This document shows positions 23,507 through 31,902 of a stretch of DNA of 37,108 nucleotides, one piece after another. Both the position numbers and the translations under genes were made by a program. The stretch is taken from contig JANYCY010000071.1 of assembly GCA_025360045.1 (NCBI GenBank), forward strand, positions 1-37,108, read 5' to 3'. The first letter of the stretch is position 1. Each line of letters begins with the position of its first letter. The notes under the pieces are model-generated. The model made no database searches. It was not told the origin of the DNA and saw only the letters and a list, made by a program, of their open reading frames with translations. The stretch comes from Janthinobacterium sp. (GTDB lineage Bacteria > Pseudomonadota > Gammaproteobacteria > Burkholderiales > Chitinibacteraceae).

Positions 23507-24394
23507 ATGCCCTGGCAAGAACTACGCATCACCACTGAATCCACCCAAGCTGAACGCTTTTCTGACGCACTTTTTGATCTAGGCGCGTTGTCCGTGAGCG
23601 TTGAAGACGCGGCAGCTGGCACCGATGCAGAAAAGCCAATTTTTGGTGAGCCGGGTGAGCCTGTCGATCAAATGTGGGAAAACAGCGTAGTGCTTGCCCT
23701 ATTTGATGAAGATATAGACACCAACCTCATCGTGATCGCGGCCAGCAATACACTGAAACTCGCCGTTCCACCTTACGATGTGGTGCGTGTTGAAGAGCAA
23801 GATTGGGTGCGCCTCACTCAATCACAATTCAACCCGATTCCTATTTCTGACCGCCTATGGATTACCCCCACTTGGCATGAATGCCCTGATGCGGGCGCGA
23901 TCAGTATTCAGCTCGATCCGGGCCTGGCTTTTGGTACGGGCAGCCACCCAACCACCCGTCTTTGCCTAAAATGGCTGGATAGCAACTTAGCCGGCGGCGA
24001 AAAACTACTTGATTACGGCTGTGGCTCAGGAATTTTAGCCATTGCCGCCATTAAGCTGGGCGCGGCCTCAGCGGCTGGGGTAGATATCGATCCGCAAGCG
24101 ATGACGGCTTCCAGACAAAATGCCGAGCAAAACGCCGTTGAAGTCGCGTTTTACTTGCCAGATGCAGAGCCCACCGACACCTACGATGTGGTGATTGCCA
24201 ATATTCTGACCAATCCACTCAAAGCCTTAGCGCCTATGCTGGCGGCAAAAGTAAAACCCGCCGGCCGCATTGCTTTATCGGGCATTTTGGCCGAGCAAGC
24301 CGACGATGTGATCGCCATTTACAGCCAGTGGTTTGCCATGAACGCGCCGCAACAGGAAGACGGCTGGGTGTGTTTGTCAGGCATTCGTAAATAA
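23507..24394 (+). CDS. prmA: Ribosomal protein L11 methyltransferase
   Basis: The product is 295 residues. It methylates ribosomal protein L11 at lysines and the N-terminus using SAM. The N-terminal domain (WQELRITTESTQAERFSDAL) is followed by the methyltransferase domain with LLDYGCGSGILAIAA (about 166) and VVIANILTNPL (about 228). FGTGSHPTTRLCL is a PrmA hallmark. Its stop is directly followed by the ATG of the next gene (no spacer), so the two are co-translated. Confidence 0.96.
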   Translation: MPWQELRITTESTQAERFSDALFDLGALSVSVEDAAAGTDAEKPIFGEPGEPVDQMWENSVVLALFDEDIDTNLIVIAASNTLKLAVPPYDVVRVEEQDWVRLTQSQFNPIPISDRLWITPTWHECPDAGAISIQLDPGLAFGTGSHPTTRLCLKWLDSNLAGGEKLLDYGCGSGILAIAAIKLGAASAAGVDIDPQAMTASRQNAEQNAVEVAFYLPDAEPTDTYDVVIANILTNPLKALAPMLAAKVKPAGRIALSGILAEQADDVIAIYSQWFAMNAPQQEDGWVCLSGIRK

Positions 24395-25594
24395 ATGAAC
24401 GACATTACCCGTTGCCCAAACTGCCAAACCGCTTTTCGTGTAACGGAAGCGCAGCTGCAAGCCCACCGCGGAAAAGTTCGCTGTGGGCGCTGTGCCTTTG
24501 TTTTTAATGCCAATGAATGCTTAGAAATCGAGCAAAAAGTAGAAATCGTTAGCGAGGTCACAGCGCCCTCGCCAGTTCAAGTGACTGAAACGATTGAAGC
24601 GACTAAAGCAATCGAAGTGCGCGAGCCGATTCAGCCAAACGCCGCAAAAACAATGGCCGCTGAAATCATTGCTCCCCTTGTGCCAGAGCAGGATAAGCCA
24701 GCTCCACTCATGGCTCCTGCTATCGCAGAGCCGGTCGAGCCACCGACTTATCTCTCTGAGCCAAATGAGACCGCGGCCCTAGCTCCTTCTGCTCTCGCAG
24801 AAGCGATCAAAATACCAACTCATCATTCCACGTTGAATGAATTCACAGCGCTCGTCGTTCCTCCGTCCATCGCAGAAGCCATTGAACCACGTCCATCCCG
24901 CCCCAAGCGCATTGTGCTCGATAGCGATGAGCCCAAGGTGGACTTTGCCAGCATAGGTATGACAACGCTCAGCGAGCCCGAAGTTGAAACGGCAGCAGAA
25001 ATACCTCTAGCGCCGCCAAAGCCGCAAAGCCAAGCCGCATTTGAAACGCCTCAGGGCTATCACCCAATATTGACCGAAGACGACGATGCTTTGCTGGTCC
25101 CGCAGCCTGAGCACTCCAAATGGCAGGGCTTATTGATTGCGGTAAGCATCATCCTCATGTTGAGCTTTGCAGCTCAGCTGGCTTATCAGCAGCGTACCAA
25201 TATATCGATGGAATTCCCTTGGCTACGCCCCAAGATGATCACCGCCTGCCAGACGCTGGGTTGCAGCATGCCGCTCCCTAAAAATGCCGAGCTACTGCGC
25301 TCTGAATGGTCGGAGCTAAGCTATGTACCCGAGTTTCCAAGCATTATTCAGCTCAATGCAACCTTACGAAACTTAGCGCAATATGAGCAAGCCCTGCCGC
25401 TACTCGAAGTCACGCTCACTGATGACCAAGAACGTATCGTGCTCAAAAAAGTCTTTAAGCCCAGCGAATACCTCAGCGGCCACGATAAAAAGCGTTTGAA
25501 GTTTGATGCTCAAGATGATTTACGTGCCTTTTTGCAAATCGATCTGGGTGAGCTCCATTCCACGGCTTATTCCATCTATTGGTTTTATCCCTAA
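24395..25594 (+). CDS. Zinc-ribbon/DUF3426 membrane protein
   Basis: The product is 399 residues. The N-terminal MJ0042-type zinc ribbon (CPNCQTAF, then VRCGRCAFVF) is followed by a 170-residue low-complexity Pro/Glu/Ala linker, one membrane helix at about 242-264 and a DUF3426 periplasmic domain (about 290-399). Families with this architecture sit beside prmA in many betaproteobacteria. The function is unknown. Imperfect repeats of the (A/I)AEA/P(I/V)E(P/I) type occur in the linker. Its ATG directly follows the prmA stop. Confidence 0.85.
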   Translation: MNDITRCPNCQTAFRVTEAQLQAHRGKVRCGRCAFVFNANECLEIEQKVEIVSEVTAPSPVQVTETIEATKAIEVREPIQPNAAKTMAAEIIAPLVPEQDKPAPLMAPAIAEPVEPPTYLSEPNETAALAPSALAEAIKIPTHHSTLNEFTALVVPPSIAEAIEPRPSRPKRIVLDSDEPKVDFASIGMTTLSEPEVETAAEIPLAPPKPQSQAAFETPQGYHPILTEDDDALLVPQPEHSKWQGLLIAVSIILMLSFAAQLAYQQRTNISMEFPWLRPKMITACQTLGCSMPLPKNAELLRSEWSELSYVPEFPSIIQLNATLRNLAQYEQALPLLEVTLTDDQERIVLKKVFKPSEYLSGHDKKRLKFDAQDDLRAFLQIDLGELHSTAYSIYWFYP

Positions 25595-25683
25595 AAGCCA
25601 CCTTTGTCTTGAAAGGATGGCGTGGCTTTGCATTTAAAACTAATCTACTTACTTATTATCAGCGAACAAATACAGGATCGGTC

Positions 25684-26262
25684 ATGGCTACTATTTATCT
25701 AAACCATACTGAAATAAATGTTGGGGGCCACTTCCCCGTTGTTGGCGAGTATGCCCACAGCTTTCTTGTCGTCGATTCCAATATGATCGACGTGCCACTC
25801 TCCCGCTTTGCTGGTAAGCCCAAAGTCATTGCCGTGATCCCCAGCATTGATAGCGCAATCGGCCTAACCATCGCCCGCCAGCTTGAGCGCCTCTCTGTCG
25901 ATTGGCCAGACACCGTCATTTTAGTGATTTCTGTCGACACCCCTTACGCCCTAAGCCGCGTGATAGAGCAAGAACGCTTTCGCCGTGTTCAGCTGCTCTG
26001 CACGCTACGCGGCCGTGATTTCCATAAAGACTATGGCGTGATGATTACCGACATCCCACTCTCTGGCTTAATGGCCACCGCGCTGATTGGGCTCAATGCA
26101 TCAGATATCGTTGTCTACAGCGAGCTGGTTTCTGATCTGAGCTTTGAGCCTGATTATGGCGCGATGGTAGAGGATCTCTTCCCGCCTATTGAGGAAGAAG
26201 AGCTTGAGCTAGATGACGCGGAGCAGATTGAAAAATTAGAACGTTACGAGCCTAACGCCTAG
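25684..26262 (+). CDS. Tpx-like thioredoxin-fold protein lacking catalytic cysteines
   Basis: The product is 192 residues from ATG 25684 (AGGA about 7 nt upstream; the longer frame overlaps the previous gene). It aligns end to end with the true Tpx at 26500: VPLSRFAGKPKVIAVIPSID versus the equivalent [17 protein letters not shown]. The peroxidatic C60 of Tpx is G60 here and resolving C94 is I94, so thiol peroxidase activity is not expected. An added acidic tail (about 164-190, EEEELELDDAEQ) is absent from Tpx. A regulatory, chaperone or structural role is possible. Its only Cys is C106. Confidence 0.82.
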   Translation: MATIYLNHTEINVGGHFPVVGEYAHSFLVVDSNMIDVPLSRFAGKPKVIAVIPSIDSAIGLTIARQLERLSVDWPDTVILVISVDTPYALSRVIEQERFRRVQLLCTLRGRDFHKDYGVMITDIPLSGLMATALIGLNASDIVVYSELVSDLSFEPDYGAMVEDLFPPIEEEELELDDAEQIEKLERYEPNA

Positions 26263-26285
26263 CACTTTTGCTAGCCATCAATAAA

Positions 26286-26318
26286 AGCTGTCTGCTTGCA
26301 TCATCAATCAGACGGCTT
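26286..26318 (+). terminator. Terminator after Tpx-like gene
   Basis: Stem GCTGTCTG / CAGACGGC (one G-T pair) with a loop of about 16 nt is followed by TTTC. It separates the two Tpx paralogues. Confidence 0.65.
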
Positions 26319-26499
26319 TCTCCCCCCTTCCTCCCCTCAAATTTAAAGCCCTATTCTCCTTTGCTACGCCCAAAATCAGCCTCGCCATCACTTGTTCATA
26401 TTGCAGGCATATGCTCTTAATGCTTGCAATTGAGCACCGTCACAATAGATAATTCATATCGCAACTTCAAAATTAATAGCCACAAAACGGAGATTATTT

Positions 26500-26997
26500 A
26501 TGTCTGCAGTGACTCTTGGCGGCAACGCCATCGAAATCAAAGGTTCTTTCCCTAAAGTAGGCGATACGGCCCAAGACTTTAGCCTTGTTGCAAAAGATTT
26601 ATCTGACGCAACCCTAGCGACTTTTGCTGGCAAAAGAAAAATCCTGAATATTTTCCCAAGCGTAGATACTGGCGTGTGTGCTGCCTCAGTGCGTCGTTTT
26701 AACGAAACCGCTTCTAGCTTAGAAAACGCCGTTGTACTGTGTATCTCTGCTGATTTGCCGTTTGCACAAAGCCGCTTTTGCGGTGCCGAAGGCCTAGAAA
26801 ACGTGGTGAGCCTATCGACCATGCGTGGTCGTGAATTCTTAAGCCAGTACGGCGTTGAAATTGTTAGCGGTCCATTAGCGGGCGTATCCGCCCGTGCCGT
26901 TGTGGTGCTTGATGAAAACAATCACGTTCTGCATGCAGAATTGGTTTCTGAAATCAAAGAAGAGCCAAACTACACCGCTGCACTGGCTGCGCTGTAA
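26500..26997 (+). CDS. tpx: Thiol peroxidase (atypical 2-Cys peroxiredoxin)
   Basis: The product is 165 residues, full length for Tpx. It reduces lipid and hydrogen peroxides using thioredoxin. PSVDTGVC carries peroxidatic C60, and C94 (SRFCGAEG) is the resolving cysteine; both are present. GxTAxDFxLV and STMRGREFL motifs are intact. Its own promoter probably lies in the 237-nt upstream gap, and a strong terminator follows at 27047-27075. Confidence 0.96.
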   Translation: MSAVTLGGNAIEIKGSFPKVGDTAQDFSLVAKDLSDATLATFAGKRKILNIFPSVDTGVCAASVRRFNETASSLENAVVLCISADLPFAQSRFCGAEGLENVVSLSTMRGREFLSQYGVEIVSGPLAGVSARAVVVLDENNHVLHAELVSEIKEEPNYTAALAAL

Positions 26998-27046
26998 TAT
27001 TTCAGCTTAAGCCAAAAGCGTTAAACTGCTTATTGGTCTAGCGTAG

Positions 27047-27075
27047 AAAAAGGGCAAAGCCGCTTTGCCCTTTTT
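27047..27075. terminator. Terminator after tpx
   Basis: Perfect 13-bp A5GGGCAAAG / CTTTGCCCT5 stem with a 3-nt loop; symmetric and so functional on both strands. Confidence 0.93.
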
Positions 27076-27124
27076 AAAGTCTGTGTTTTAATCAGCGCAT
27101 TTTTCTGCAACATCGTTTACTGCA

Positions 27125-27907
27125 ATGATCCCCAATTGGCCCCTCGATTTTTTCCAGCAACACGCTCCCTACGCACCACTTCTACCCTTTTTAACGCAAT
27201 TTAAAGGCTTTCCACAGCATAGCGACTGGGATGCCTCGGGCTTTAACGCCAAGAATCAGCAAGGCCAGCCTATTCGCTTTGTAGCGCCAGAAGTCATCAG
27301 CGATTATTACGAAGTGGCCATCGCCCAAAAAGGCCATGTCGCCACCCGTGCAAACAACTGGCACGATTGCTTTAATGCGCTGGTTTGGTGTGCCTTCCCG
27401 CAAAGCAAAGCCGCCATTACCGCACTGCATATGCGGCACTTCAGCCCCGATGGCCCACGTGGCACCGTTCGCGATGCCGCTACTTTATTCGATGAATGCG
27501 GGCTGATTCTGGCCTATTGTGACGATGCGCTTTTACAATTGCTGATTGATCATCGATGGCAAGAACTATTCCAATTACATGAAAGCGATTGGGGCGTAAA
27601 AATTAATGCAATTTGCTTTGGTCATGCCACCTATGAAAACTTGCTCGAGCCATTTTTAGGATTAACTGGTAAATGCTGGCCAATTAAAGTTGCTGCAGAT
27701 TTTTTTGAAAAAGAAATCACAGCACAGTGCACATGGCTCGATCACAAACTGGCCCATTGTTTAGACAGTGAGCAATTAAAAAAACCTCGGCAACTTCCCC
27801 CTATCCCCTACTTGGGAATCCCGCATTGGTGGCCAGTGCAAGACGAAGCATTTTATGCAAACACACAGTATTTTAGGCCAGCAAGACAAGCCATTATAAA
27901 AAAATAA
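27125..27907 (+). CDS. DUF3025 family protein
   Basis: The product is 260 residues, soluble. The segment RANNWHDCFNALVWCAFPQSK (about 78-98) and the following ALHMRHF are typical of DUF3025, common in betaproteobacteria. The Trp- and His-rich C-terminus (IPYLGIPHWWPVQDEAFYAN) is also conserved-looking. Biochemical function is unknown. It starts 49 nt after the tpx terminator and is followed by a long gene-free stretch with repeats. Confidence 0.8.
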   Translation: MIPNWPLDFFQQHAPYAPLLPFLTQFKGFPQHSDWDASGFNAKNQQGQPIRFVAPEVISDYYEVAIAQKGHVATRANNWHDCFNALVWCAFPQSKAAITALHMRHFSPDGPRGTVRDAATLFDECGLILAYCDDALLQLLIDHRWQELFQLHESDWGVKINAICFGHATYENLLEPFLGLTGKCWPIKVAADFFEKEITAQCTWLDHKLAHCLDSEQLKKPRQLPPIPYLGIPHWWPVQDEAFYANTQYFRPARQAIIKK

Positions 27908-28461
27908 ACCCTCACTTTTTAATCACGGCCCGTTTTTTTAACGCTAATAAAACGATTATTAAAGCGTCATCCCCGAATATTTTTTATCGGGGGCCCAGCG
28001 TAAATACGTTATTCCCGCCTATGCGGGAATAACGAAACTGAATTACAAAGTTCTCCTACTGTATTTTTAGCAACGTTTATCCGTTATTCGCCATTTTTAT
28101 TTAATTTTAATATTATTTCATTAAAATTTAATCAAACCTGACTAGAGTTTCATCTAGTCAGGTAAAACATCCATTTCTGTTAAATAATCTTTATTGTATT
28201 TTTCAAATACACTATTAGAGAACAATTAAATAGATCAGTCAAAGACAAATATGCAACATCTTTTGACCAATATTTATCGTGACGGCCTAGATCAAGGTAT
28301 GATCCGTGGCCGCTGGATAAGAAGCTATTTATAACAATATTAATTGAGACGCTTTAGAAAAATAAAGCTAAAACAGCTAAGTATTTCTCATTAATGGTTA
28401 TTCTGCACAAATGCCAGCCAAGCTTTTTTTTCAAAAAACAAAGCACCGGAAAATCCCCACA
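27908..28461. repeat. Gene-free stretch with three hairpins, one dRS3-like
   Basis: Three palindromes occur. CCCCGA/TCGGGG is at 27971-27992. A perfect 12-bp-arm palindrome at 28007-28034 has core ATTCCC-N8-GGGAAT (28011-28030), matching the neisserial dRS3 consensus. ACCTGACTAGA/TCTAGTCAGGT is at 28136-28163. A 28-codon ORF at 28251-28334 has no ribosome binding site and is not called. Confidence 0.65.
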
Positions 28462-29037
28462 ATGCGCCAATATTTTTTTGCCACGGCCCTCTCGCTCACA
28501 CTTTCTTTCGGGGCGCAAGCCAATACAATTGACTTTGATACAGGTAGCTTAGACGAGCTTGTTGGCTCATTTTATTCAGGATTAAAATTCTCTGAAGCCC
28601 GCTTTGCAGAAAATTATGGACTACCAAACTCTTCTGGGGCTATGGGTATTATCAGCAGCAATGGCTACCAATGGGATGCCAATAATCCAATCACTATTCA
28701 ATTTAAAAATGGCATATCCGATTTTAGCATTGGCGTTTTAGATTTAGGCGTAAATGGCTTTACTATTAACGCCTACGATGAAAACAAATATTTACTAGGC
28801 AGCGATACAAAGTATGGTACCGGAATTGGAACGGGCTTCTACGATATTGTATCTGTAGCTTATTCGGATATTGCGAGTATTGAGATGTTTCAAGTGGGCA
28901 ATGAATTCGGCGATGGCATTATTTTAGACAATATGAGCTATATCCCTGAGCCAATTCCGGAACCAGAAACTTATGCACTGATGGGCTTAGGCTTAGTCGC
29001 TTTGCTTTTCCACCGCCGAAATATACTTAAAAAATAA
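28462..29037 (+). CDS. PEP-CTERM sorting-domain exported protein
   Basis: The product is 191 residues from ATG 28462, which begins a clean signal peptide (MRQYFFATALSLTLSFGAQA, cleavage after about 20). The C-terminus shows the PEP-CTERM signal: PEPIPEPETYALMGLGLVAL, then LFHRRN. Such proteins are processed by an exosortase and go to the outer surface or exopolysaccharide. The middle is beta-rich, with no recognised catalytic motif. Starting at 28411 would add a basic 17-residue extension, less likely. No exosortase is in the window. Confidence 0.88.
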   Translation: MRQYFFATALSLTLSFGAQANTIDFDTGSLDELVGSFYSGLKFSEARFAENYGLPNSSGAMGIISSNGYQWDANNPITIQFKNGISDFSIGVLDLGVNGFTINAYDENKYLLGSDTKYGTGIGTGFYDIVSVAYSDIASIEMFQVGNEFGDGIILDNMSYIPEPIPEPETYALMGLGLVALLFHRRNILKK

Positions 29038-29050
29038 TCCAACACAAATA

Positions 29051-29083
29051 AAAAAAGCCAAGCAATCATTGCTTGGCTTTTTT
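29051..29083. terminator. Bidirectional terminator
   Basis: A6GCCAAGCAA / TTGCTTGGCT6 with a 3-nt loop, between the convergent PEP-CTERM and dsbC genes. Confidence 0.94.
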
Positions 29084-29097
29084 TGACTGCCGATGAA

Positions 29098-29826
29098 TTA
29101 CTTCGCAGCAAGCAATTGCTCGATCTGCTCCTTAGGAATCGCGCCGGATACAATTTGGCCTGATTTAAAGATCAGTGCCGGTGTGCCGCTAATACCTAAG
29201 CTTTCAGCCAGTTTCATATTCTTTTCAATTGGGTTTTCACAATCACCAGCACCTTCTACCATTTGATCTTTGAGCATGAAATTGCTCCAAGCGGCTTGCT
29301 TATCGGCGGCACACCAAATTACTTTTGATTTACGCTCGGCATCAGGGTGAATGCTTAAAGGCATCAAAAAAGTATAAATCGTGACATTGGTGACGCCATT
29401 TAAGCTTTCACGCTCTAAGCGCTTGCAATAAGGGCAATCTGGATCGGAAAACACGGCCAGTACACGCGAGCCATTGCCACGCACTTCTTTAAAGGCTTGT
29501 TCTAGCGGTAATTTACTGAAATCGGTTTTTTGTAATTCCGCCGCGCGTTGTTCGGTGAGACTGGCTTTTTTAGCCAAATCGATCATATCACCGGCTAAAA
29601 TATACTCACCTTTGGCATCGGTATACACAATTTGACGCTTACCAATCACCACTTCATAAATCCCTTTCATCGGCGTGGTATTGATTGAGGTAATTTCGCG
29701 CCCTGGTAATTGCTTGGCTAATTTTTGTTTTAGCTGTGCAGTAGAATTATCTGCCGAGGCCGAGCAAGCGGTTAATGCTAAAAAACCAGCCGCAATCAAG
29801 ATTTGAGTAACAGACTTCATTTTCAT
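29098..29826 (-). CDS. dsbC: DsbC-type disulfide isomerase
   Basis: The product is 242 residues. A signal sequence (residues about 1-25) contains LTAC, so it could be a lipoprotein or a conventionally cleaved periplasmic protein. A DsbC dimerisation domain (about 30-90) precedes the thioredoxin-fold domain with the active site CPYC (C131-C134) in SDPDCPYCKRLE and cis-Pro in SGTPALI. It rearranges wrong disulfides in the periplasm. An additional disulfide-type pair (C172, C197) is present as in DsbC. It starts 8 nt after the ubiH-like stop. Confidence 0.92.
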   Translation of the reverse strand: MKMKSVTQILIAAGFLALTACSASADNSTAQLKQKLAKQLPGREITSINTTPMKGIYEVVIGKRQIVYTDAKGEYILAGDMIDLAKKASLTEQRAAELQKTDFSKLPLEQAFKEVRGNGSRVLAVFSDPDCPYCKRLERESLNGVTNVTIYTFLMPLSIHPDAERKSKVIWCAADKQAAWSNFMLKDQMVEGAGDCENPIEKNMKLAESLGISGTPALIFKSGQIVSGAIPKEQIEQLLAAK

Positions 29827-29834
29827 ATAAACCT

Positions 29835-31010
29835 TTAGGCATCCATAGCATGACGAATTAATTGTCTTTTAAGCCATGGTAATTGATGAGTGGCCCCTAA
29901 GCCCAGATTACGCAAAGTTTTTAGCAGGGGATTCGTATTATTAAATAATTTTTGCAAGCCATGACACACGCCTTGCATGGTATAGACCGCTTCACGTCTA
30001 GCACGTTCATAACGACGTAAAAGCAAATAATCGCCGATTTGCTGTACCGGTGTATTGGCTAATAATGCCGCCAATTCAATGACATCGCCAAAGCCTAAGT
30101 TCACTCCCTGCCCTGCTAAGGGATGCACGGTATGCGCGGCGTCCCCTATCAGCACCACTTTATCCCTTACCGTTTCGGATAAATGATTGAGTCGCAAAGG
30201 AAATGCCGCAGGCGCGGTCATCAGTTGCAATACGCCTAAGCGAGTGCCACCTGCTGCCGCAACGTGTTCGCACAGCTCATCCGGCGAAAACGCCATTAGT
30301 TCTGCACGTTTTTCTTCATTGCAAGACCACACCATCGACATACGATTGCCTGCAAGGGGTAGCCAAGCCAAGATGCCATCGGGCATAAACCATTGGTGCG
30401 CCACGCCGAGATGCGGCTTGGTAATCTCAAAATTAGCCACCACACCAAACTGCTGATAAGGCATCACCTGCGGCTCAATTGCGAGCTGGCTACGCACCCA
30501 AGAATTTGCGCCATCGGCACCAACGACTAAACGGGCACGTAGCTGCTGACCATCGGCGAGCAGCAGTGTTGCGCCTGTTTGATCGGTAGTGAACTTTTGA
30601 GGGCTTGCGGGGGATAAGATATTGATCTGACTACAATCTTGCAAAGCACGCCATAGCGCAGTTTGCAATTCACGATTTTCTAGCATAAACGCCAGCTCAT
30701 CGACGCCCGCTTCTAGCGCATCAAATTGCAAAACGGTGCCCTGAGTATCGCCAAAAATTTTCATCGCCGATGTCGCTTGTAAGCGACTCGCATCCATGCG
30801 TTGCCACGCGCCAATACGCTGCAACATTTTTCGGCTAGCACGGCTAATGGCGTAAATACGCTGATCCCAAGAATCTTTTGGCCATTCCAATGCAGGTTGA
30901 CGGCCTTCAATCAATAAGACCGAAAGACTTGTTTCTTTTAGCGCCAAAGCTAAGGCGCTGCCCACTAAACCGCCACCAACGATGATGACATCTGCGTCAA
31001 AATTTTCCAT
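29835..31010 (-). CDS. UbiH/UbiF/VisC-family FAD monooxygenase
   Basis: The product is 391 residues. It is an FAD-dependent hydroxylase of the ubiquinone pathway. The N-terminal FAD-binding motif VIIVGGGLVGSALALAL (about 8-24), the DG motif ARLVVGADGANSWVR (about 160-175) and GDAAHTVHPLAGQGVNLGFGD (about 283-303) are all present. Which ring position it hydroxylates cannot be read from the sequence. It forms a two-gene unit with dsbC. Confidence 0.9.
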   Translation of the reverse strand: MENFDADVIIVGGGLVGSALALALKETSLSVLLIEGRQPALEWPKDSWDQRIYAISRASRKMLQRIGAWQRMDASRLQATSAMKIFGDTQGTVLQFDALEAGVDELAFMLENRELQTALWRALQDCSQINILSPASPQKFTTDQTGATLLLADGQQLRARLVVGADGANSWVRSQLAIEPQVMPYQQFGVVANFEITKPHLGVAHQWFMPDGILAWLPLAGNRMSMVWSCNEEKRAELMAFSPDELCEHVAAAGGTRLGVLQLMTAPAAFPLRLNHLSETVRDKVVLIGDAAHTVHPLAGQGVNLGFGDVIELAALLANTPVQQIGDYLLLRRYERARREAVYTMQGVCHGLQKLFNNTNPLLKTLRNLGLGATHQLPWLKRQLIRHAMDA

Positions 31011-31081
31011 GGGGGGAGTTTATCAGGCCGCTTTATGCTTTGGAAACCCAGAACAAGCCCTGCATCTCTTTAAGTGTCAAA

Positions 31082-31738
31082 CTACCTTCGCCCACCAAAC
31101 GCTTCTAGCAGCATATCTTCCTGCGGCAAAATCAGTTTTTCTGCAAATGCGCCTCGCTCCCATTCTTTCATTGCCGGATGAGCCAGCATCACATCGCGAT
31201 AAATAGCCGCATCTTCAGGTAAAGGGACGTTATAGCTATGCAAACGCCAAACCACAGGCGCATACATCGCGTCTGCTATAGAAAATGCGCCAAATAGATA
31301 AGGACCCGCTTCTGCTAGCTGACGGGCTTCACGCCAAATGCTACAAATACGCTCAATATCTTGCTTAGCGCTCAAGGTTAAATGTCCCCCTTGAGCACGT
31401 AATTTAATATTCATCGGCAATTCACAGCGCAAATGAGAAAACCCCGAATGCATTTCCGCCGAAATACAGCGAGCACGTGCTCTTGCCTTGGCGTTTGCTG
31501 GCCACATATGTGGGTATGTTTCTGCTAAATACTCCGCAATTGCCAAACTATCCCAGATATTAAATCCATCGTCGTAAAGACAGGGAAGCAAGCCACTTTC
31601 AATATATTCACGATATTCTTGCTCGCCTCCTAAGGGTGCATTCTGTTCCAAAAACTCAATATAAAAATGTTTAAGTAACATCCACGGGCGTAATGACCAT
31701 GAGGAATAATTTTTACTCGCAATATGCAATTGATACAT
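31082..31738 (-). CDS. Glutathione S-transferase family protein
   Basis: The product is 218 residues. The N-terminal thioredoxin-like domain (MYQLHIASKNYSSWSLRPWM, about 1-78, with IWDSLAIAEYLAE as the glutathione-binding Ser region) is followed by a helical C-terminal domain. The SxNYSSWSLRP start marks a GST subfamily common in proteobacteria. The substrate is unknown. It is separated by 71 nt from the ubiH-like start, transcribed in the same direction. Confidence 0.88.
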   Translation of the reverse strand: MYQLHIASKNYSSWSLRPWMLLKHFYIEFLEQNAPLGGEQEYREYIESGLLPCLYDDGFNIWDSLAIAEYLAETYPHMWPANAKARARARCISAEMHSGFSHLRCELPMNIKLRAQGGHLTLSAKQDIERICSIWREARQLAEAGPYLFGAFSIADAMYAPVVWRLHSYNVPLPEDAAIYRDVMLAHPAMKEWERGAFAEKLILPQEDMLLEAFGGRR

Positions 31739-31902
31739 CGCAACTCCTTTGTTCTGGCTGCATTAGAGGCAGCTCACTCAACCAGACTATGTCATTGCCC
31801 CGCCTATATCCAGAATGACTTACCTTAATAGATCAGAAATCCTTCTTGTAAGCCTATAGATCAGCAAGCTTGCACTCTACGCAGCAGCCGCTAAGCTAAT
31901 TT

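Noticed and set aside
28251-28334. 28-codon ORF upstream of the PEP-CTERM gene
   Set aside because: No ribosome binding site and too short to judge.
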